Shown here: positions 39,429-49,501 of the stretch, piece after piece
Layout: each line of letters starts with the position of its first letter
Numbering within the stretch: position 1 is the first letter of the stretch
NCBI GenBank assembly: GCA_002720475.1
Contig: PBIL01000005.1
Location: 216,361 to 280,360 of the forward strand
Source of the DNA: Roseovarius sp.
Lineage (GTDB): Bacteria; Pseudomonadota; Alphaproteobacteria; Rhodobacterales; Rhodobacteraceae
Length of the DNA: 64,000 nt
Direction of reading: 5' to 3'
Made by a program: the position numbers and the translations under genes
The notes under the pieces: model-generated
Told to the model about the DNA's origin: nothing
Databases searched by the model: none
Seen by the model: only the letters and a program-made list of their open reading frames with translations

Positions 39429-40552
39429 GTCTTCACCATGGTCACGACGGCCTGCGCGGCGATGCCCTCCTCTCGGCCGGTGAAGCCGAGCCGCTCGGTC
39501 GTGGTGGCCTTGACCGAGATGCGCCCCGTCTCCAGGCCGGTGATCGCGGCAAGCGCGGCGCGCATGGTCTCGGCATGGGGGCCGATCCTTGGCCGCTCGC
39601 ACAGAAGAGTGATATCCATGTTGGTGATCCGAAATCCTTTCCGCGATGCGAGCCCGACCGCGTGGCGCAGGAAGACATGGCTTTCGGCCCCTTTCCATTG
39701 CGGGTCGGAGGGGGGGAAATGCCGCCCGATATCGCCCTCGGCCAGCGCGCCGTAGATCGCATCGGCCAGCGCATGCAGCCCGACATCGGCATCGGAATGG
39801 CCCTGAAGGCCACGCTCATGCGGCACGGCCACGCCGCAGAGCATGCAGTGATCGCCCGGCCCGAAGCGATGCACGTCGAAGCCGGTCCCGGTGCGAATGT
39901 CCATCTGCCCCCCCAGAATGCGCTGCGCGCGGTCGAAATCGGCCGCATGGGTGATCTTGAGATTGTCGGGATGCCCCGGCGTGATCGTCACCGGCAGGCC
40001 CGCGGCAAGCGCCACGGCCACATCGTCGGCGGCGTCGCCCTCATGCGCCCGATGCGCGGCGAGGATCGCCGCGAACTCGAAGCCCTGCGGGGTCTGCGCC
40101 GCATGAAGGCCCTCCCGGTCGCGCGTGCCCGTCACCCGCCCGTCCTGCGCGCTCCACAGCGCATCGGTGACGGGCAGGGCGGGCGCGGCGGCGGGGGCGC
40201 CGGCCCGAAGCGCCGAGAGCACCCCGTCCACGACGGCGGGCGGCAGGGTGGCGCGGGCGGCGTCGTGGATGAGCACATGGCAGGGCGCCGTGCCCTGCCG
40301 CGCGAGATGCTCGAGCCCGAGGCGCACCGACTCGCGCCGCGTGGCACCGCCTTCCGTCACCTCGAAACCGGACGGGGCAAGCGCCATGTCCTCGGGATGC
40401 AGCACCAGAAGCACGCGATCGGCGAAAGGGGCAAGTGCCGCCAGCGTCCAGTCGATCACGCGGCGGCCCGCAAGGGGCTGCCATTGCTTGGGAATGCCTC
40501 CGCCCGCGCGGGTGCCCCGGCCAGCGGCGGTGATGAGGGCGGCGACTGTCAT
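39419..40552 (-). CDS. ispDF: Bifunctional IspD/IspF (MEP pathway of isoprenoid synthesis)
   Basis: A 377-aa fusion. The N-terminal IspD half (residues about 1-215) has [22 protein letters not shown] and [12 protein letters not shown]. The IspF half starts at [17 protein letters not shown], with the metal ligands in FDVHRF and [21 protein letters not shown] and [16 protein letters not shown] (each in pieces). It makes 4-diphosphocytidyl-methylerythritol and then the 2,4-cyclodiphosphate. Fused ispDF is characteristic of alphaproteobacteria. The gene overlaps pgpA by 10 bp, making a small operon. Confidence 0.97.
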   Translation of the reverse strand: MTVAALITAAGRGTRAGGGIPKQWQPLAGRRVIDWTLAALAPFADRVLLVLHPEDMALAPSGFEVTEGGATRRESVRLGLEHLARQGTAPCHVLIHDAARATLPPAVVDGVLSALRAGAPAAAPALPVTDALWSAQDGRVTGTRDREGLHAAQTPQGFEFAAILAAHRAHEGDAADDVAVALAAGLPVTITPGHPDNLKITHAADFDRAQRILGGQMDIRTGTGFDVHRFGPGDHCMLCGVAVPHERGLQGHSDADVGLHALADAIYGALAEGDIGRHFPPSDPQWKGAESHVFLRHAVGLASRKGFRITNMDITLLCERPRIGPHAETMRAALAAITGLETGRISVKATTTERLGFTGREEGIAAQAVVTMVKTCA

Positions 40553-40712
40553 GCGCCCTGATTACGCCGCGGCGCGGCAGAGCGCAATGCCGGCACGTCT
40601 GCCCATAATTTGGGCAGATGCACCGATTCGGGTCCTGCGGCGTTCGATGCGCCGTTGTTCAGGCGCGCTGCCACGGATAGAAGGGCGGTATTGCACAAGG
40701 ATTGGGCAAACA

Positions 40713-41681
40713 ATGCTGACCCTGACCCCGCCGGTCCTGCTCGCCCCGATGGCCGGGATCACCGATCTGCCGTTCCGCGATCTTGTCAGCGCTTTCGGCG
40801 CGGGGCGGGTGGTGAGCGAGATGATCGCCAGCCGCGAGATGCTGAGCGCGCGGCCGGGCGTGCGCGAGAAGGCGGAGCTTGGCCTGGCGGCGGCGAACAC
40901 GGCGGTGCAGATCGCGGGATGCGAGGCCGGGCCGATGGCCGAGGTGGCGCGCAGGCTGGAAGGCGAGGGCGCGCGGATCATCGACATCAACATGGGCTGT
41001 CCGGCGAAGAAGGTGACGCGCGCGCGCGGCGCGGGGGCCGCGGGCTCGGCGCTGATGCGCACACCCGATCACGCGCTGCGCCTGGTCGAGGCGGTGGTGG
41101 GGGCCGTCGATGTGCCGGTGACGCTCAAGATGCGTCTGGGCTGGGACGAGGGCACGCTAAACGCGCCGCAGATCGCCGCCCGGGCCGAGGCGGCGGGCGT
41201 GGCGATGATCACGGTGCATGGGCGCACGCGCTGCCAGTTCTACGAGGGGCGCGCGGACTGGGCGGCCATCCGGGCGGTCAAGGAGGCGGTGCGCGTGCCG
41301 GTCATCGCCAATGGCGATATCGTGGACGCGGCCTCGGCACGCCGCGCGCTGGCGCTTTCCGGGGCGGACGGGGTGATGATCGGGCGCGGCGCGCGGGGGC
41401 GGCCCTGGCTTCTGGCAGAGGTGGGCACCGCGCTGTCCGGCCGGCCCGCGCCCGAGGTTCCGCGGGGCGCGGCGCTGGCCGATCTGGTGGCCGGGCATCA
41501 CGCGGCGATGCTGTCCTTCTACGGGTCCGATCTGGGCGGGCGTGTCGCGCGCAAGCATCTGGGATGGTATATGGACCGCTCCGGAACGCCCGCTGCGCTG
41601 CGCCGCGCGGTGCTGACCGCCCCGCCCCGCGAGGTGGCGCGGCTCCTGCCCGAGGCGTTCGGGATGAGGCAGGCGGCATGA
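40713..41681 (+). CDS. dusB: tRNA-dihydrouridine synthase DusB (NifR3)
   Basis: A 322-aa FMN-dependent TIM-barrel enzyme reducing uridines in the D-loop. The signature includes LAPMAGITDLPFRDLV, INMGCPAKKVTR with the catalytic Cys, GSALMR, VTLKMRLGWD, ITVHGRTRCQFYEG and VIANGDI. It is the nifR3 gene at the head of the ntr operon, as in Rhodobacter capsulatus and Azospirillum. The stop overlaps the ntrB ATG by 4 bp. The start MLTLTPPVLLAPMAG at 40713 is chosen because the upstream in-frame extension has no similarity to Dus. Confidence 0.96.
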   Translation: MLTLTPPVLLAPMAGITDLPFRDLVSAFGAGRVVSEMIASREMLSARPGVREKAELGLAAANTAVQIAGCEAGPMAEVARRLEGEGARIIDINMGCPAKKVTRARGAGAAGSALMRTPDHALRLVEAVVGAVDVPVTLKMRLGWDEGTLNAPQIAARAEAAGVAMITVHGRTRCQFYEGRADWAAIRAVKEAVRVPVIANGDIVDAASARRALALSGADGVMIGRGARGRPWLLAEVGTALSGRPAPEVPRGAALADLVAGHHAAMLSFYGSDLGGRVARKHLGWYMDRSGTPAALRRAVLTAPPREVARLLPEAFGMRQAA

Positions 41682-42748
41682 CCGGGGACGAGCCGCTCTG
41701 GGCCTCGCTGCCGGTCCCGGCGCTGATCATCGACGCCGAGGACCGGATCGCGCGGGTCAACCCGGCGGCGGAGGGGTTCCTGCTGGGCTCGGCGCGCACG
41801 CTCGAGGGCGCGCCGGTCTGGGACCGTCTGGCGGTCGATGCGCCGCTCGAGGCGGCCCTTGCCCGCGCGCGCCAGAGCGGCGCGCCGCTTTTCGTCAACG
41901 ATGTGGACGTGGGCACCGGCACGCGCCCGCCGGTGATGTGCAACCTCCAGGTCGCGCCGCTGGCGGGGGCACCGGGGCACATGCTCCTGCTCATCGCCCC
42001 GCGCGAGCTGGCCGGGCGGGTGGGCCAGAACAGCACCGTCAAGGCCGCGGCGCGCTCGGCCATCGGCATGGCCGAGATGCTGGCGCATGAGATCAAGAAC
42101 CCGCTCGCGGGGATCACCGGGGCGGCGCAGCTTCTGTCGATGACGCTGGGGGCGGAGGACCGGGAACTGACCGATCTGATCGTGAGCGAGAGTCGCCGGA
42201 TCGTCGCGCTGCTGGAGCGGGTCGAGCAGTTCGGCAACATGAGCGCGCCGGAGCTGCGCGCGGTCAACCTGCACGACGTGCTCGACCGGGCGCGGCGTTC
42301 GGCGATGCTGGGCTTTGCCGGGGGGATGCGCTTTGTCGAGGATTACGACCCCTCGCTGCCGCCCGCGCTCGGCGACGGGGACCAGCTGTTGCAGGTGGTG
42401 CTCAACCTCCTGAAGAACGCCGCCGAGGCCGCGCCACAGGGCAAGGGCACGATCCGGCTGCGCACCCATTACGATGCGGCGCTGCGGGTGCGGCGGGGCA
42501 GCGACGCGCGCGCGCTGCCCCTGCATCTGGAGGTGATCGACGACGGCCCGGGCCTGCCGCCGGAAATTGCGGACGAGGTGTTCGAGCCGTTCGTTTCCGG
42601 GCGCGAGAACGGCACCGGGCTGGGGCTCGCGCTGGCGGCCAAGGTCGTGTCGGATCATGGCGGCTGGATCTCGGTCGACTCGAACCCCGGCCGCACGGTG
42701 TTCCGGATTTCGCTTCAACGCGCGGATGCGCAGGACAGGGAGGGCTGA
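41678..42748 (+). CDS. ntrB: Nitrogen regulation sensor histidine kinase NtrB
   Basis: A 356-aa soluble two-component kinase. An N-terminal PAS-like domain (PVPALIIDAEDRIARVNPAAEGFL) senses PII protein input; the H-box is MLAHEIKNPLAGITGAAQLL, the N-box LLNLLKNAAEAA and the G-box GTGLGLALAAKVVSDHGGWI (in pieces). It phosphorylates or dephosphorylates NtrC according to nitrogen status signalled through GlnB/GlnK. ATGA overlap with dusB upstream and 3 bp from ntrC downstream make co-translation likely. Confidence 0.96.
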   Translation: MTGDEPLWASLPVPALIIDAEDRIARVNPAAEGFLLGSARTLEGAPVWDRLAVDAPLEAALARARQSGAPLFVNDVDVGTGTRPPVMCNLQVAPLAGAPGHMLLLIAPRELAGRVGQNSTVKAAARSAIGMAEMLAHEIKNPLAGITGAAQLLSMTLGAEDRELTDLIVSESRRIVALLERVEQFGNMSAPELRAVNLHDVLDRARRSAMLGFAGGMRFVEDYDPSLPPALGDGDQLLQVVLNLLKNAAEAAPQGKGTIRLRTHYDAALRVRRGSDARALPLHLEVIDDGPGLPPEIADEVFEPFVSGRENGTGLGLALAAKVVSDHGGWISVDSNPGRTVFRISLQRADAQDREG

Positions 42749-42751
42749 GGC

Positions 42752-44113
42752 ATGGACGGCACGGTTCTGGTAGCCGATGACGATCGCACGATCCGCACGG
42801 TTCTGACGCAGGCGCTGACGCGGGCGGGGTGCAAGGTCCACGCCACCTCTTCGCTGACCACGCTGATGCGATGGGTGGCCGAGGGGCGCGGCGACGTGGT
42901 GATCTCGGACGTGATGATGCCCGATGGCAACGGGCTCGAGATGCTGCCCAGGATCGCGCAGGACCGCCCCGGCCTGCCGGTCATCGTGATCTCGGCACAG
43001 AACACGATCATGACCGCGATCAAGGCCGCAGAGGCCGATGCCTTCGACTACCTGCCCAAGCCCTTCGATCTGCCCGACCTGATGAAGCGCACCGCCCGTG
43101 CCCTTGCCGCGCGAGAGCGCAGGGGTGGGCGCGAGACGCCGGAGGAGCGCCCAGAGGAGTTGCCGCTGATCGGCCGAAGCCCGGCGATGCAGGCGCTTTA
43201 CAAGGTGGTCGCGCAGGTGATGCATGCCGAGCTGCCGGTGATGATCTGCGGGGAATCGGGCGTGGGCAAATCGCTGGTGGCCCGCGCGATCCACGACTAT
43301 TCGGACCGGCGCAGCCTGCCCTTCGTCACCGTCACGGCCGCCGATCTGCACGATCTCGAAGGCCCGGCGCAGGTCATGGCGCGGGTGCGCGGCGGCACGC
43401 TCGTGCTCGACGAGGTGAGCGACCTGCCGCCCGAGATCCAGGGCCGGGTGGTGCGCATGATGGAGGCGTCGGAGGACAGCGCGCCGCGCTTCATGGCCAC
43501 CAGCCGGCTCCCTCCGTCGGTGGCGCTCGACGAGGGCGGGCTGCGCGAGGATCTCTTCTACCGGCTGAGCGGCGTGGTCATCGACGTGCCCGCCCTGCGC
43601 GACCGGATCGACGACATCCCGATCCTCGCCACGCATTTCCTGGCGCGCGAGGACCGTCCCGGCCTGCCCGAGCGGCGTCTTTCCGAAGAGGCGGTCGAGA
43701 TCATGCGCGCCTATACCTGGCCGGGCAATGTCCGCCAGCTCGAGAACGCGATGCGGCGGCTGGCGCTGACCGCGCAGGGCGAGGTGATCGGGCGGGCCGA
43801 GGTCGCCGCCATCCTCGGCACGCAGCCCAAGGCCGAGCCGGTCATGCGTCCGGGACGCGGCGAGACGCTGAGCGCATCGGTCGCGGCCCACCTGCGCCGC
43901 TATTTCGACCTGCACGGCGGCGATCTTCCCCCCGCGGGCCTGCACGCGCGGATCCTGCGCGAAATCGAGGCCCCGCTCATCGAGATCGCGCTGGAGGCGA
44001 CGGGCGGCAACCAGATCCGCTGCGCGGAGCTTCTGGGCATCAACCGCAACACCCTGCGCAAGAAGATGACCGATCTGGATATTCGCGTGACACGCCGCCG
44101 CAAGTTGATGTAA
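42752..44113 (+). CDS. ntrC: Nitrogen regulation response regulator NtrC, lacking the GAFTGA loop
   Basis: A 453-aa regulator with receiver (phospho-Asp about residue 53 in [13 protein letters not shown]), AAA domain (Walker A GESGVGKS, Walker [13 protein letters not shown]) and a Fis-type HTH ([22 protein letters not shown]). The L1 segment that normally carries GAFTGA for sigma-54 contact is replaced by [17 protein letters not shown] and is shorter. Rhodobacter capsulatus NtrC has the same loss and activates sigma-70 promoters, so this NtrC most likely does likewise. It is followed by a hairpin and then ntrY. Confidence 0.95.
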   Translation: MDGTVLVADDDRTIRTVLTQALTRAGCKVHATSSLTTLMRWVAEGRGDVVISDVMMPDGNGLEMLPRIAQDRPGLPVIVISAQNTIMTAIKAAEADAFDYLPKPFDLPDLMKRTARALAARERRGGRETPEERPEELPLIGRSPAMQALYKVVAQVMHAELPVMICGESGVGKSLVARAIHDYSDRRSLPFVTVTAADLHDLEGPAQVMARVRGGTLVLDEVSDLPPEIQGRVVRMMEASEDSAPRFMATSRLPPSVALDEGGLREDLFYRLSGVVIDVPALRDRIDDIPILATHFLAREDRPGLPERRLSEEAVEIMRAYTWPGNVRQLENAMRRLALTAQGEVIGRAEVAAILGTQPKAEPVMRPGRGETLSASVAAHLRRYFDLHGGDLPPAGLHARILREIEAPLIEIALEATGGNQIRCAELLGINRNTLRKKMTDLDIRVTRRRKLM

Positions 44114-44173
44114 ACCTGCAACAGCACTGTGGCGAATGGGGCGAGGGGCGCTTCCTGGGTCAGCATGTTGCGG

Positions 44174-44191
44174 GGGTGACGGGCGTCACCC
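44174..44191 (+). terminator. Hairpin between ntrC and ntrY
   Basis: GGGTGAC-GGGC-GTCACCC forms a 7-bp perfect stem with a 4-nt loop, 60 bp after the ntrC stop and 22 bp before the ntrY start. No T-run follows. It could attenuate read-through or protect the ntrC 3' end, separating expression of ntrBC from ntrYX. Confidence 0.4.
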
Positions 44192-44213
44192 GCCACCTGT
44201 CGGGGGGTAGGGC

Positions 44214-46478
44214 GTGGCAACTCGGACACGCGACTTGAGCGCAACGGCAAGCGGGCGGCTGGGTCCGGCACGGATTCGGCGCCTGCGCGGCTGGGCGGCG
44301 CTCGGGCTTGTGCTGCTCGGCCCGGCGCTGGCGGTCGCAACCTACCTGGTGATGGGGCCGCTCGACCGGGGCAGCGGGTCCGACACGCTGCGGCTCGTGC
44401 TGCTTGTGGACATGGTCTATGTGCTCGTGGTCGCGGGGCTGGTGCTGCAACGGGTGGCGCGGATGGTGGCGGCGCGGCGCTCGCATTCGGCAGGCTCGCG
44501 GCTGCATCTGCGGCTGACCGGGGTCTTCGCCGTCATGGCGCTCTTGCCGACGGTTTCGGTCGCGGTCTTCGCGATGCTGTCGATCAACATGGGCCTGGAG
44601 GCGTGGTTTTCCGAACGGGTGGGGCGCGTGGTGGACAGCTCGGTTGCCGCGGCACAGGCCTATGAGGAGGAACATCGCCGCGATCTGGTGGCGGATGCGC
44701 AGGTGCTTGCCCGGGTGATCAACGCCACCCGCCGCGTGACCGTCTACATGGGGGACGGCGACATCCGGCAGGTGCTCTCCTCGGGGCAGCGCGAGATCCA
44801 GCGCGGCCTCAAGGAAGCCTTCGTGATCGACGGCACGGGCGATATCCGCGCCCGCGGCGAACGTTCCTACCTGTTCGATTTCGAGCGCCCGACGCCCGAG
44901 CAGATCGCGCAGGCGCGCGCGGAGGGGGTGCTCGTGATCCGCGACTGGGACAACAACGAGTTTCGCGCGCTCCTGCCGCTCGAGGCCTTCGCCGACCGGC
45001 TGCTCTACGTGAGCCGCACGGTGGATGGCGCGATCCTCAAGCTGCTGGACGAGACGCAGGAGACGGCGGCCTTCTACAAGCAGCGCGAGAGCGAGCGGGG
45101 CAGGGTGCTCTTCGAGTTCGGACTGGTCTATTTCGGCTTTGCCGTGATCCTGATCCTTGCCGCGATCTGGCTGGGCATGTGGTTTGCCGAACGGCTCTCT
45201 CGGCCGGTCGGTCGGCTCACCTCGGCCGCGCAGCGCGTGGGCGAGGGCGATCTCGACACGCAGGTGCGCGAGGAGGAGGGCGACGACGAGATCGCGCAGC
45301 TCAGCCGTTACTTCAACCAGATGACCAGGCAGCTCAAGGGCCAGCGCGACCGGCTTCTTGCGAATACCCGCCAGATCGAGCGGCGGCGGCGGCTCTTTGA
45401 TTCGGTGCTGGGCTCGGTCTCGTCCGGGGTGGTCGGGCTCGACCCGGAGGGGCGCGTGACCTTCGTCAACCGCGCCGCCGAGCGGCTGCTCGACTGGCGC
45501 GAGGACCAGCAGTCGCTTGCGCTCTCGGTGGCGGTGCCGGAGTTCGGCGCGCTGTTCGGGCGGCTGACCCAGAGCCCCGGCGGCTTTGTCCAGGAGGAAA
45601 TCCGCGTCACCCGCGGCGGCCGGCAGGAGAGCCTGCTGGTGCGCATGTCCACGCGCCGCAGCGAAGGCGGGCGGCGTGAAGGCTATGTGGTGGCCTTCGA
45701 CGATGTGACCGATCTGGTGAGCGCGCAGCGCATGGCCGCCTGGGGCGACGTCGCGCGCCGCATCGCGCATGAGATCAAGAACCCGCTCACGCCGATCTCG
45801 CTCAGCGCCGAGCGCATCAAGCGCCGCTTCGCGCGCCAGCTTCCCGAAGAGGAGGCGGCCAGGCTGGAAGGTCTGACCGATGTGGTTGTGCGCCAGACCA
45901 ACGACCTGCGCCGGATCGTGGACGAATTTTCCAAGTTCGCCCGGATGCCCGAGCCGCAGACGAAGGTCGAAAGCCTGAGCAAGGTGCTGCGCGAGGCGGT
46001 GCTCTTGCAGGAGGCAGGCCAGCCCGGCGTGCGTTTCGAGCTGGCGCTGGACGACCGCCCGCTCGAGGCGTGCATCGACGCGGCGATGATCGGGCAGGCG
46101 CTCACCAACCTGATCAAGAACGCGGGTGAGGCGATCGAGAGCCTTCAGGAGAAGGGCGCGCCCGAGGGGCACGCGCCGATGATCCGGGTCGAGAGCCGGG
46201 CCGAGGCGGGCCAGGCCGTGATCGCCATTTCCGACAACGGGATCGGGCTGCCGGAGGACCGCGCGCGGCTTTTCGAGCCCTATGTGACCACGCGCGACAA
46301 GGGCACCGGCCTTGGCCTGCCCATCGTGAAGAAGATCATCGAGGAACATGGCGGCACGCTTGCGCTCGAGGATGCCGAGCCTTTCGCGCCGGGCGCAAGG
46401 GCAGGCGCGCGCGCGGTGGTGCGCCTGCCGCTGCTGGAAACGGAACTTTCGACAGGAGAGGCCCGTGCGGCCGAGTGA
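44214..46478 (+). CDS. ntrY: Nitrogen/redox sensor histidine kinase NtrY
   Basis: A 754-aa membrane kinase with three N-terminal TM helices (about 27-47, 60-80, 98-120), a periplasmic domain, a fourth TM (about 301-322), HAMP (RLSRPVGRLTSAAQRVGEGDLD), a PAS domain (FDSVLGSVSSGVVGLDPEGRVTFVN) and a kinase core with the H-box RRIAHEIKNPLTPISLSAERIKRRF (in pieces) and GTGLGLPIVKKIIEEHGG. Start is GTG. Partner of NtrX; in Brucella and Rhodobacter NtrYX responds to redox and low oxygen as well as nitrogen. Confidence 0.95.
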   Translation: MATRTRDLSATASGRLGPARIRRLRGWAALGLVLLGPALAVATYLVMGPLDRGSGSDTLRLVLLVDMVYVLVVAGLVLQRVARMVAARRSHSAGSRLHLRLTGVFAVMALLPTVSVAVFAMLSINMGLEAWFSERVGRVVDSSVAAAQAYEEEHRRDLVADAQVLARVINATRRVTVYMGDGDIRQVLSSGQREIQRGLKEAFVIDGTGDIRARGERSYLFDFERPTPEQIAQARAEGVLVIRDWDNNEFRALLPLEAFADRLLYVSRTVDGAILKLLDETQETAAFYKQRESERGRVLFEFGLVYFGFAVILILAAIWLGMWFAERLSRPVGRLTSAAQRVGEGDLDTQVREEEGDDEIAQLSRYFNQMTRQLKGQRDRLLANTRQIERRRRLFDSVLGSVSSGVVGLDPEGRVTFVNRAAERLLDWREDQQSLALSVAVPEFGALFGRLTQSPGGFVQEEIRVTRGGRQESLLVRMSTRRSEGGRREGYVVAFDDVTDLVSAQRMAAWGDVARRIAHEIKNPLTPISLSAERIKRRFARQLPEEEAARLEGLTDVVVRQTNDLRRIVDEFSKFARMPEPQTKVESLSKVLREAVLLQEAGQPGVRFELALDDRPLEACIDAAMIGQALTNLIKNAGEAIESLQEKGAPEGHAPMIRVESRAEAGQAVIAISDNGIGLPEDRARLFEPYVTTRDKGTGLGLPIVKKIIEEHGGTLALEDAEPFAPGARAGARAVVRLPLLETELSTGEARAAE

Positions 46479-46485
46479 GGGGGAC

Positions 46486-47868
46486 ATGAGTGACATTCTG
46501 ATCGTCGATGACGAGCGCGACATCCGCGAACTGATCTCGGACATTCTGGAGGACGAGGGCTATACCACGCGGCTTGCCGGCAATTCCGACGAGGCGATGG
46601 CCGCCATTCGCGCGGAACAGCCGGGCCTGCTCATCCTCGACATCTGGCTCAAGGACAGCCAGATGGACGGCATCGACATCCTCAAGACCGTGAAGCGCGA
46701 TTACCCGGAGGTGCCGGTGGTGATCATCTCGGGTCATGGCAATATCGAGATCGCCGTGGCGGCGATCAAGCAGGGTGCCTATGACTTCATCGAGAAGCCC
46801 TTCAACATCGACCAGTTGCTGGTGGTGATCCGGCGCGGCATGGAGACCAGCCGCCTGCGCCGCGAAAACCAGGCCCTGCGGCGGCGCGAGACCGCGCCCA
46901 CCGAGATGCTGGGCGAGGCCCCCGCCTTTCGCGCGCTGGTGGCACAGCTCGACAAGGTCACCAGGTCGAACGGCCGGGTGATGCTGACCGGACCCGCCGG
47001 ATCGGGCAAGGAACTGGCCGCGCGCTACATCCATGCCAATTCCGCGCGCAGCCGTCACCCCTTCGTCACCGTCACCTGCGCGGCAGTCGCGCCGGAGCGG
47101 ATGGAAGAGGTGCTCTTCGGCCGCGAAAGCACGGAATCCGGGGTGACGCGGGGCCTGCTGGAAGAGGCCAATGGCGGGGTGCTCTATCTTGACGAGGTGG
47201 CGGACCTGCCCGCGGGCACGCAGTCCAAGCTTCTGCGTGTTCTGGTCGATCAGACCTTCAACCGCGTCGGCGGCGGCGACCGGATCAAGGTCGATCTGCG
47301 CGTGATCTCCTCGACCAGCCGCGATCTGGAGACGGAAATCGGCGAGGGGCGGTTCCGGCGCGAGCTTTATCACCGGCTCAACGTGGTGCCGATCCGGGTG
47401 CCGGGGCTCGAGGAGCGGCGCGAGGACATTCCGCGCCTGGCGCGCCATTTCGTGGATCTGCTGCACGCGACGCAGGGTCTGCCGCAGCGGCCGCTTTCGG
47501 ACGAGGCGGCGGCCTTTCTCCAGACCATGCGCTGGCCCGGCAACGTGCGGCAGTTGCGCAACGTGGTGGAGCGGGTGCTCATCCTTGGCGAAGGGGGCGG
47601 GCCGATCACCGCCTGCGAATTGCCGGGCGAAAGCGCGGCACCGGCGGAGGAGGGGCGCGTGGTGCTCTCGGGGGGTGTCGCCATGCTGCCGCTGCGCGAG
47701 GCACGCGAGGCTTTCGAGCGGGAATACCTGATCACTCAGATAAACCGATTCGGCGGGAATATCAGCCGCACGGCGGAATTCGTGGGCATGGAACGCAGCG
47801 CGCTGCACCGCAAGCTCAAGTCGCTCGGCGTGGTGGGCAGCCCGCGCGAAAGCGAAGCGGCGGAGTGA
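46486..47868 (+). CDS. ntrX: Response regulator NtrX, also without GAFTGA
   Basis: A 460-aa NtrC-family regulator. Receiver phospho-Asp about residue 52 (LLILDIWLKDSQMDG); AAA Walker A is GPAGSGKE, Walker B LYLDEVADLPAG; Fis-like HTH at the C-terminus ends with GMERSALHRKLKSLGV. The GAFTGA loop is replaced by FGRESTESGVTRGLLEEANGG, as reported for many NtrX proteins, so it is probably not a sigma-54 activator. The start MSDILIVDDERDIREL has a GAGGGGGAC ribosome site. Follows ntrY by 7 bp. Confidence 0.95.
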   Translation: MSDILIVDDERDIRELISDILEDEGYTTRLAGNSDEAMAAIRAEQPGLLILDIWLKDSQMDGIDILKTVKRDYPEVPVVIISGHGNIEIAVAAIKQGAYDFIEKPFNIDQLLVVIRRGMETSRLRRENQALRRRETAPTEMLGEAPAFRALVAQLDKVTRSNGRVMLTGPAGSGKELAARYIHANSARSRHPFVTVTCAAVAPERMEEVLFGRESTESGVTRGLLEEANGGVLYLDEVADLPAGTQSKLLRVLVDQTFNRVGGGDRIKVDLRVISSTSRDLETEIGEGRFRRELYHRLNVVPIRVPGLEERREDIPRLARHFVDLLHATQGLPQRPLSDEAAAFLQTMRWPGNVRQLRNVVERVLILGEGGGPITACELPGESAAPAEEGRVVLSGGVAMLPLREAREAFEREYLITQINRFGGNISRTAEFVGMERSALHRKLKSLGVVGSPRESEAAE

Positions 47869-47880
47869 TCCGCCGCGCGC

Positions 47881-48267
47881 TCAGAGCGCGTCACGCAGCC
47901 GCCATCCGCCCGCATGCAGCCGCAGCCGCCCGCCGCCGGTCAGCGCGAGAATGGCCACCGCAAGGGCCGCGGCAACCCATGCCGGGGTGAGAACGGCATC
48001 GCCGTAGAGCGCGGCCTCTGCCGTGCTGATCACAAGCCCGGTCATCGCCACGATCCGGCTGTAGATGCCCAGCACGAGCCAGAGCGCGATCAAGCCAAGC
48101 AGCAGCGTCGTCCCCGCATCGAGCGCCGCCGAGCCGCTAAAGGCATCATGCGAGAGCACCCACAGCCTTGTCTCGGGGTTCAGATGGGCCGCGACATGCG
48201 CCCCGAAGTAGAGTGCCAGCCATAGCCGACACGCCAGACCGGCGGTCTGAAGAAGAGCCTTCTGCAT
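47881..48267 (-). CDS. Small multi-pass membrane protein, DoxX-like
   Basis: A 128-aa membrane protein with four predicted helices, starting MQKALLQTAGLACRLWLALYFGAHVAAHLNPE. An ATG four codons upstream (48279) is an alternative start. The helix layout and small size resemble DoxX-family proteins but no diagnostic residues are visible, so the family is uncertain. It converges on ntrX (12 bp between stops) with a GC-rich 7-bp palindrome between, and lies 77 bp downstream of a LysR-type regulator on the same strand. Confidence 0.55.
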   Translation of the reverse strand: MQKALLQTAGLACRLWLALYFGAHVAAHLNPETRLWVLSHDAFSGSAALDAGTTLLLGLIALWLVLGIYSRIVAMTGLVISTAEAALYGDAVLTPAWVAAALAVAILALTGGGRLRLHAGGWRLRDAL

Positions 48268-48344
48268 TTTGTGCCCCATTTGCCCGTGAGTGGTGGTATC
48301 GTTGTCCTGACTCCCGGGCAGCCTGGGGGGAATGGCGACGCAGG

Positions 48345-49373
48345 TCAACCTGCGCTTGTGCAAAGCTGGTCTTGCGGATCGCGCAAGGCGAGCGCGGGGG
48401 CGACCGGAAGGCGCGCCGTCTGGCGGCAGATCCAGTCGATCACCTGGCGCAGGTCGGCATCGCCGCTACGGCTTTCATGGTAGATCAGGTGCAGATCGCG
48501 GCTGAGGTCCAGCCCGCTGCCCGGAACATGCACGAGATCGGGCTTCGATGCGCCCACCACGACCGGAAGGATCCCCGCGAGGCCAAGCGCGCGCATGGCC
48601 CCCACCGCCTGGGCGAAGCTCTCGACCTTGACAGCCGGACCGCTGCCGAACCAGGCGCGCCGCGCCTCGGCATAGCGCGCCGCGTAGCGGTCCGCGAGGC
48701 TGACCCACCCCTGCCCGCGCTGCCAGCCCTGTGGGGCATAGAGGGCATAGGCGAAGCGGCCGCAGCGGCGCGCCCGGATCCGCCCCCCTTCGGGCAGGCT
48801 GAAGACGATGGCCACATCGCTCATGCCAAGCCCGGCTTCATGCACGCGGTTCTCGAACACGGGGCGCAGACCGGGGGCAGTCCCGATCAGCTCGCCGACC
48901 GCGGGGATGAGGACATGCGAGATCAGCGACGGCAGCGCGCCGATGCGGATCTCGCGCGGTGCGCCCGGATCAACCGTCACCAGACGCCCGATTTCGGAGG
49001 CGATCACGCCGTCGGCATGTTCGAACGCATCGATCAGCGTGGCGATGCGCGGGTTGAGAACCCAGTCGCCCTCTTTCTTGATGAAGGGCGACACGCCGAG
49101 CGCCGCGCGCAGCCGCGCGATCTGGCGCGAGACGGTCGAGGTGGTGGTGTCCAGTTCCACCGCCGCCCGCGTCATGGAGCCGCAGCGATGCACGGCAAGC
49201 GCCACGCGCAGGTCGTCGAACAGACGGGCGTAGGAGAGCTTCTGACGGTCGCCGGGCAAGTTGGTATCGCTCCTTCTGGGCAAATGTGGACCCTGGCTGC
49301 AACTGTGCAACCAACGGACGAATAGCGGATAAGATGAGGGCGGCGTGAGGAAATTCAATTGCTGCCGGGTCAA
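48345..49373 (-). CDS. LysR-family transcriptional regulator
   Basis: Up to 342 aa; the family domain starts about residue 45 with a helix-turn-helix (CGSMTRAAVELDTTTSTVSRQIARLRAALGVSPF), followed by an effector-binding domain with EIRIGALPSLISHVLIPAVGELI and a C-terminal helix region. The first 40 residues look non-conserved and the true start may be a TTG near 49260. It is the third-last gene of a minus-strand group between ntrX and trkA and could control the membrane protein just downstream. The ligand is unknown. Confidence 0.8.
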   Translation of the reverse strand: MTRQQLNFLTPPSSYPLFVRWLHSCSQGPHLPRRSDTNLPGDRQKLSYARLFDDLRVALAVHRCGSMTRAAVELDTTTSTVSRQIARLRAALGVSPFIKKEGDWVLNPRIATLIDAFEHADGVIASEIGRLVTVDPGAPREIRIGALPSLISHVLIPAVGELIGTAPGLRPVFENRVHEAGLGMSDVAIVFSLPEGGRIRARRCGRFAYALYAPQGWQRGQGWVSLADRYAARYAEARRAWFGSGPAVKVESFAQAVGAMRALGLAGILPVVVGASKPDLVHVPGSGLDLSRDLHLIYHESRSGDADLRQVIDWICRQTARLPVAPALALRDPQDQLCTSAG

Positions 49374-49501
49374 GGCCGCTATGAACTCCGCGGGACACGC
49401 CGCCTGATACCGACACGATACATTCTGCGCGCAACGGTCCGCAGTCGCGTATTGCTAGACCGAACGCGGGACGGGCACCACCTGCACGTTCGGATAGGCG
49501 C

